From assembly GCA_013815485.1 (NCBI GenBank), contig JACDGB010000041.1, positions 1 to 9,515 of the forward strand: a stretch of 9,515 nucleotides of DNA, written 5' to 3'. The position numbers and the translations under genes were made by a program. Shown one piece after another: positions 6,111 through 9,515 of this stretch. Under the pieces are notes generated by a model. That model was not told the DNA's origin and did not search any database. It saw only the letters and a program-made list of their open reading frames with translations. Every line of letters starts with the position of its first letter. Position 1 is the first letter of the stretch. Source of the DNA: Rubrobacter sp. Its GTDB lineage: Bacteria > Actinomycetota > Rubrobacteria > Rubrobacterales > Rubrobacteraceae.

Positions 6111-7289
6111 TCAAACAGCGCCCGCGTCGCGCATGGAGCGGACCCTCTCGGCGTCGAGGCCAAGCTCCTCCAGAATGGGGCCGGTGTGCTCCCCGACCTC
6201 CGGGATGGGCTTCATGACACTTTCCACGCCCTGCATGGTCACCGGGGGGAGGAGCGTCCGGATTGGGCCGGTCGGAGAGTCCACCTCACGCCAGCGGTCG
6301 CGGGCCTTTAGTTGCGGATGGTCGAGGAATTCCTGGACAGTCCTCATCCTGGCGTTGGCGATCCTGGCCCCGTCAAGACGTGAGATGACTTCCTCGGAAG
6401 AAAGACCCCCGAACGCGCCCTCTATTGCCTCATCAAGCGCTTCTGCGTTCTCGACCCGCCCGGAGTTGGAGTCGAAGCGCGGATCGGCTGCAAGCTCCGA
6501 CCTCTGGAGCACCGCCTCGCAAAAGACTACCCACTCCCGCTCGTTCTGTAGCCCGAGAAAGACGACCTTCCCGTCGCCAGCCTCGAATGGCCCGTAGGGC
6601 GCGATGGCGGCGTGGCTCGCCCCGGTCCTCGGCGGCTGCTTGCCACCATATCCGGTGAAGTAGGCCGGGAAGCCCATCCATTCACCGAGCGCCTCGAGGA
6701 GCGAAACCTCGAAGGCCGCCCCCTCCCCGTTTCGCTCCCTTTGGAAGAGCGCCGTCAGGATGCCAGTATAAGCGTACATCCCGGCTGCTATGTCGGCCGC
6801 CGAGATGCCAACCTTCGAGGCAGTCTCTTGCGTGCCGGTTATGGAGACCAGGCCGGCCTCGCACTGAACTAGCAGGTCGTAGGCTTTCTTGTCCCGGTAG
6901 GGGCCTGTGGAGCCGTACCCTGAGACGCCGCAGATGATGAGACGAGGATGCTCCTCCCTCAACCTTTCGGCCCCAAAGCCCAGCCGTTCGGTGGCGCCGG
7001 GCGCCAGGTTATGGACGAATACGTCGGCGCGGTCGAGCAGACGGTTCAGGATGTCCTTCGCCCCGTCTTCCTTGAGGTTCAGCGTCAGGGATTCTTTGGA
7101 GCGGTTGAGCCAGACGAAGTGACTCGCCATGCCATTCACCGTCGTGTCGTAGCCGCGGGCGAAGTCACCCACGCCGGGACGCTCTATCTTTATTACCCGC
7201 GCGCCAAGGTCGGCGAGCTGGCGGGTGGCGAACGGGGCGGCGACCGCTTGCTCCAGCGCCACCACCGTGATTCCTTCGAGCGGGAGCAT
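6111..7289 (-). CDS. Family III (CaiB/BaiF) CoA-transferase
   Basis: This intact 392-residue cytoplasmic enzyme should transfer CoA between an acyl-CoA and a carboxylate. It shows LEGITVVALEQAVAAPFATR at the N-terminus, the CoA-binding region around IKIERPGVGDFARG (about 33-46), NLAPGATERLGFG (about 94-106), GVSGYGSTGPYRDKKAYD (about 121-138), and the probable nucleophile Asp166 in GISAADIAAG. The C-terminal part with LPPVTMQGVE and GEHTGPILEELGLD is complete. Members of this family with acyl-CoA dehydrogenase neighbours commonly activate dicarboxylic or hydroxy/branched acids with succinyl-CoA or acetyl-CoA as donor, but donor and acceptor are not readable here. ATG 7289 follows the acyl-CoA dehydrogenase TAA with one base between, so translation is probably coupled; only a distant GAGG could act as Shine-Dalgarno. 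It is clearly diverged from, though homologous to, the broken copy at 477-1724. Confidence 0.95.
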   Translation of the reverse strand: MLPLEGITVVALEQAVAAPFATRQLADLGARVIKIERPGVGDFARGYDTTVNGMASHFVWLNRSKESLTLNLKEDGAKDILNRLLDRADVFVHNLAPGATERLGFGAERLREEHPRLIICGVSGYGSTGPYRDKKAYDLLVQCEAGLVSITGTQETASKVGISAADIAAGMYAYTGILTALFQRERNGEGAAFEVSLLEALGEWMGFPAYFTGYGGKQPPRTGASHAAIAPYGPFEAGDGKVVFLGLQNEREWVVFCEAVLQRSELAADPRFDSNSGRVENAEALDEAIEGAFGGLSSEEVISRLDGARIANARMRTVQEFLDHPQLKARDRWREVDSPTGPIRTLLPPVTMQGVESVMKPIPEVGEHTGPILEELGLDAERVRSMRDAGAV

Positions 7290-7290
7290 C

Positions 7291-8448
7291 TTAAAAAGAC
7301 CTCGGCAAGCCCAGGACGTGTTCAGCTACGTAGGAGAGGATGAGGTTCGTCGAGATCGGGGCTAGTTGGAAGAGCTTGGTCTCGCGGAACTTCCTCTCCA
7401 CGTCGTACTCGGCGTCGAAACCGTAGCCGCCGAAGGTCTGCATAGCTACGTTCGCCGCCTCCCAGGCGGCCTCGGCGGAGAGCAAGAGGGCCATGTTCGC
7501 CTCGGCCCCGCACGGCTCGCCCCGCTCGAACATCTCAGCGGCCCGGAAGCGCATCAGGTCGGCCGCCTCAACGCGCGCGTAAGCCTTCGCTATGGGGAAC
7601 TGAATCCCCTGGTTCTGTCCGATGGGCCGCCCGAAGACCTCGCGTGACTTCGCTCTCTCCGTCGCCTTGTCAATGAACCAGTGGCCGTTGCCGATGCACT
7701 CGGCGGCGATGAGGACCCGTTCGGCGTTCATGCCGTCGAGGACGTAGCGAAAGCCCTTGCCCTCGGCCCCGATCAGGGCTCCCGCCGGTATCTTCAAATC
7801 CTCGAATACTAGCTCGTTGGTCTCGTTGTTTATCATCACGCGCCGCGGGTTCACCGTGAGCCCGTTGCCCTCCGCCTCGTCCAGATCGAAGAGAAAAACT
7901 GAAAGCCCCTCGGATTTGCGCTTCACCTCATCCCGAGGCGTCGTCCTGGCGAGCAGGATCATGCAGTCCGAATGCCGCACCCGCGATATGTACATCTTGC
8001 GCCCGTTCACGACGTAGTGATCCCCGTCTCGAACCGCCGTCGTCCGCAAAGAAGTCGTGTCGGTTCCAGCCTCGGGCTCGGTGATGCCGAAGGCTTGCAG
8101 CCGGATCTCGCCGCTCGCTATTCTGGGCAGGTACTCCTTCTTCTGTTCCTCAGAGCCGTGCTTGAGGAGGGTCCCCATCGTGTACACCTGCGCGTGGGCG
8201 GGTTGGGCGTTGCCGCCGGAACGGTTGATCTCCTCCAGAACAACGGAGGCATCGGCGAGCCCGAGCCCCATCCCCCCATACTCCTCCGGGATGAGCGCCC
8301 CGAGGTGACCGCTCCCGGTCATCGCCCGGACGAACTCCTCAGGGTACTGGCGCTTCGCGTCAAGCTCGCGCCAGTAAGTGTCCGGGAACCTCGCGCAGAT
8401 CTCCCTCACGCTCTCCCTGATTCCCTCGCGCGTCACGATCGCATCCAC
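7291..8448 (-). CDS. Acyl-CoA dehydrogenase family flavoenzyme
   Basis: This 385-residue protein has the full acyl-CoA dehydrogenase layout: an N-terminal helical domain with IPEEYGGMGLG (about 53-63), the FAD-binding strand FGITEPEAGTD (about 120-130), and the C-terminal helical domain with REVFGRPIGQNQ (about 269-280) and QTFGGYGFD (about 337-345). It should introduce a double bond at C2-C3 of an acyl-CoA and pass electrons to ETF. The usual C-terminal catalytic YEGT is absent; the matching stretch reads KLFQLAPISTNL. Glu243 in LDGMNAERVL lines up with the catalytic Glu of isovaleryl-CoA dehydrogenase, so activity is plausible. This subtype often sits beside CaiB-type CoA-transferases. The start is GTG 8448, with GGAGG 4 bases upstream; an ATG two bases earlier is out of frame. 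It is 29 bases after the previous gene. Confidence 0.94.
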   Translation of the reverse strand: MDAIVTREGIRESVREICARFPDTYWRELDAKRQYPEEFVRAMTGSGHLGALIPEEYGGMGLGLADASVVLEEINRSGGNAQPAHAQVYTMGTLLKHGSEEQKKEYLPRIASGEIRLQAFGITEPEAGTDTTSLRTTAVRDGDHYVVNGRKMYISRVRHSDCMILLARTTPRDEVKRKSEGLSVFLFDLDEAEGNGLTVNPRRVMINNETNELVFEDLKIPAGALIGAEGKGFRYVLDGMNAERVLIAAECIGNGHWFIDKATERAKSREVFGRPIGQNQGIQFPIAKAYARVEAADLMRFRAAEMFERGEPCGAEANMALLLSAEAAWEAANVAMQTFGGYGFDAEYDVERKFRETKLFQLAPISTNLILSYVAEHVLGLPRSF

Positions 8449-8477
8449 ATTACCTCCCTGTTCTGGCTTTGCCGCGG

Positions 8478-8909
8478 TTACTCGCCGGAGCCGGACCCAC
8501 CCTGGAAGACCTCGACGCTCGGCTCTATTCCCTCAGCTCCCGTGACCTCGCGCCACGCCTCGAAGCCGGCCTGAAACGCGACGATCCCGGCCTCTGGAAT
8601 GGCTATCTCAATCGCCTCCAGGATCTCTTCCTTGCTGAGTCCGAGGTCCAAAGCGACCTTGATGTGGCTCGCTATGTGTCCCTTGCTCGCCCGCATCACC
8701 GTCAGGCTGACGATGAAGATCAACTCCTTCGTCTTGCGGTCGAGCCTTCTCTCTTTGAGGTACGCCGCTTCGACGAGGTTGTTGGTGGCCTGCAAAGCGT
8801 CGAAATCTTGCTCGGCCATGACCTTGTGGAAGTCCAGTACGTACCCGCGCTCGCGGGCCATGCCATCCACGTAAGCTTGCTTCTCTTCCCGAGTAGCCAC
8901 AGTTGCCAT
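8478..8909 (-). CDS. Carboxymuconolactone decarboxylase-family protein
   Basis: This 143-residue protein contains one CMD/AhpD-like helical domain over roughly residues 30-120: LDRKTKELIFIVSLTVMRAS, then KGHIASHIKVALDLGLSKEEI and LEAIEIAIPEAGIVAF. The AhpD redox motif CxxCxxxH is replaced by SxxHxxxH (Ser75, His78, His82), so a peroxidase-reducing disulfide is ruled out; a decarboxylase, lyase or accessory role is more likely but unproven. The Gly/Ser-rich tail GGSGSGE is probably disordered. The frame is open back to 9014 inside the preceding gene, but the start belongs near 8909. GAGGAG directly abuts ATG 8909, which is too close for normal initiation, and stands 9 bases before GTG 8900, so GTG 8900 (140 residues) is an equally good start. 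The gene begins 8 bases after the preceding stop. Confidence 0.88.
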   Translation of the reverse strand: MATVATREEKQAYVDGMARERGYVLDFHKVMAEQDFDALQATNNLVEAAYLKERRLDRKTKELIFIVSLTVMRASKGHIASHIKVALDLGLSKEEILEAIEIAIPEAGIVAFQAGFEAWREVTGAEGIEPSVEVFQGGSGSGE

Positions 8910-8917
8910 CTCCTCTA

Positions 8918-9515
8918 CTAGCTGTTTTTTACGCTCCCGGTAAACTCTTCCAGGAACTCGTAGATCGCCGTGTGTCCCTTCCCGCCGAAACCTTGCGCCA
9001 CCGCTGCCTGCCACACCTGCCCAACCGCCGAACCCATGACGGTCGGAAACCCAAGCTCCGAGGCTGCATCGAGCGCGATCTTCACGTCCTTGTTCATCAG
9101 TCCAATGGCGAAACCATCCTCGAACGCGCGATTGAGGACGTAGCGGGGAAACTTGATCTCCGTCGAGGCGCTGCGACCGCTGCTTGCGTTGATGATCTCC
9201 ACGAGCTTCTCCGGATTCAACCCGGCCCGCTCCCCAAGCAAAACCGCCTCCGCCGCGCTCGCCAGTGTGGTCGCCGTGACGAGGTTGTTCACGGCCTTCG
9301 CCATGTGCCCCGCGCCACTCTCCCCAACATAAAAAACTTCGCCACTGAACGCCTCCAGCACCGCCCGGCAGCCATCAAAGACCTCCGGTTCCCCGCCAAC
9401 CATGACCGTCAGATCCCCCATCCCGGCCCGAGATACGCCCCCGCTGACCGGCGCGTCGAGCATCCCCACCCCCCTCTCCGCGAGCCTGCGCGCGACCTCC
9501 CGCGTGGACGAGGGC
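8918..9515 (-). CDS. 3-hydroxyisobutyrate dehydrogenase-family reductase, C-terminal part
   Basis: The frame is open from the window edge (first full codon at 9514-9512) to TAG 8920-8918 and gives 198 residues; the N-terminal Rossmann domain, roughly the first 95 residues, lies outside. The fragment has LDAPVSGGVSRAGMGDLTVM (substrate-binding loop, about 19-38), GEPEVFD, and GAGHMAKAVNNL with probable catalytic Lys73 and Asn77, all standard in beta-hydroxyacid dehydrogenases. Family members reduce or oxidise 3-hydroxyisobutyrate/methylmalonate semialdehyde or tartronate semialdehyde/glycerate with NAD(P)(H). GMMKD-type motifs appear as GLMNKDVKIALD (about 147-158), as expected. Which hydroxyacid is used cannot be told without the missing cofactor domain and context. 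It is the first visible gene of the cluster, with only 8 bases before the next start. Confidence 0.92.
   Translation of the reverse strand, partial: PSSTREVARRLAERGVGMLDAPVSGGVSRAGMGDLTVMVGGEPEVFDGCRAVLEAFSGEVFYVGESGAGHMAKAVNNLVTATTLASAAEAVLLGERAGLNPEKLVEIINASSGRSASTEIKFPRYVLNRAFEDGFAIGLMNKDVKIALDAASELGFPTVMGSAVGQVWQAAVAQGFGGKGHTAIYEFLEEFTGSVKNS

Noticed and set aside
8910..9014. Longer start for the CMD-family protein
   Set aside because: The extra 35 residues would overlap the end of the hydroxyacid dehydrogenase and have no family similarity; a GAGGAG site lies next to the later start.
1..9515. tRNA, rRNA, CRISPR, insertion sequence, phage or defence genes
   Set aside because: No repeat-spacer pattern, transposase or integrase motif, or RNA gene signature was seen by eye on either strand.

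Overview
The window is GC-rich bacterial DNA with every convincing gene on the minus strand, so transcription runs from position 9515 towards position 1. Proteins, promoter and Shine-Dalgarno sites are bacterial. The mix of high GC with frequent ATA and AGG codons suggests a deep-branching actinomycete such as Rubrobacter. That is an impression from codon style only; no rRNA or other taxonomic marker is present.

Layout in transcription order. The first gene cluster (9515 to 4877) holds a 3-hydroxyisobutyrate dehydrogenase-family reductase (5' end outside the window), a small carboxymuconolactone decarboxylase-family protein, an acyl-CoA dehydrogenase, a family III (CaiB/BaiF) CoA-transferase and an MFS transporter of the oxalate/formate or monocarboxylate type. 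Gaps are 1 to 29 bases, as in an operon. It ends in two hairpins (4853-4874 and 4807-4825); the second has a T-run. A promoter with a perfect TATAAT follows (4692-4720). The second cluster (4668 to 1) holds an MHS-family MFS symporter, an NAD(P)-dependent aldehyde dehydrogenase, a second CaiB/BaiF CoA-transferase broken by an in-frame amber codon, and the start of a GntP-family permease that leaves the window at base 1.

Taken together this looks like organic-acid catabolism. Three carboxylate-type transporters would bring in acids, two CoA-transferases would activate them, an acyl-CoA dehydrogenase would oxidise the thioester, and an aldehyde dehydrogenase and a hydroxyacid dehydrogenase would handle semialdehyde/hydroxyacid intermediates. 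The substrate cannot be read from sequence. The two clusters have parallel composition (transporter plus CoA-transferase plus oxidoreductase).

The most notable points are the nonsense codon in the second CoA-transferase, a perfect 20-bp REP-like palindrome between the MHS transporter and the aldehyde dehydrogenase, the terminator-promoter-dyad block at 4692-4874, and different codon style in the OFA/MCT-type transporter. I see no RNA gene, CRISPR array, insertion sequence, phage or defence gene, and no clear sign of a wholly new system.
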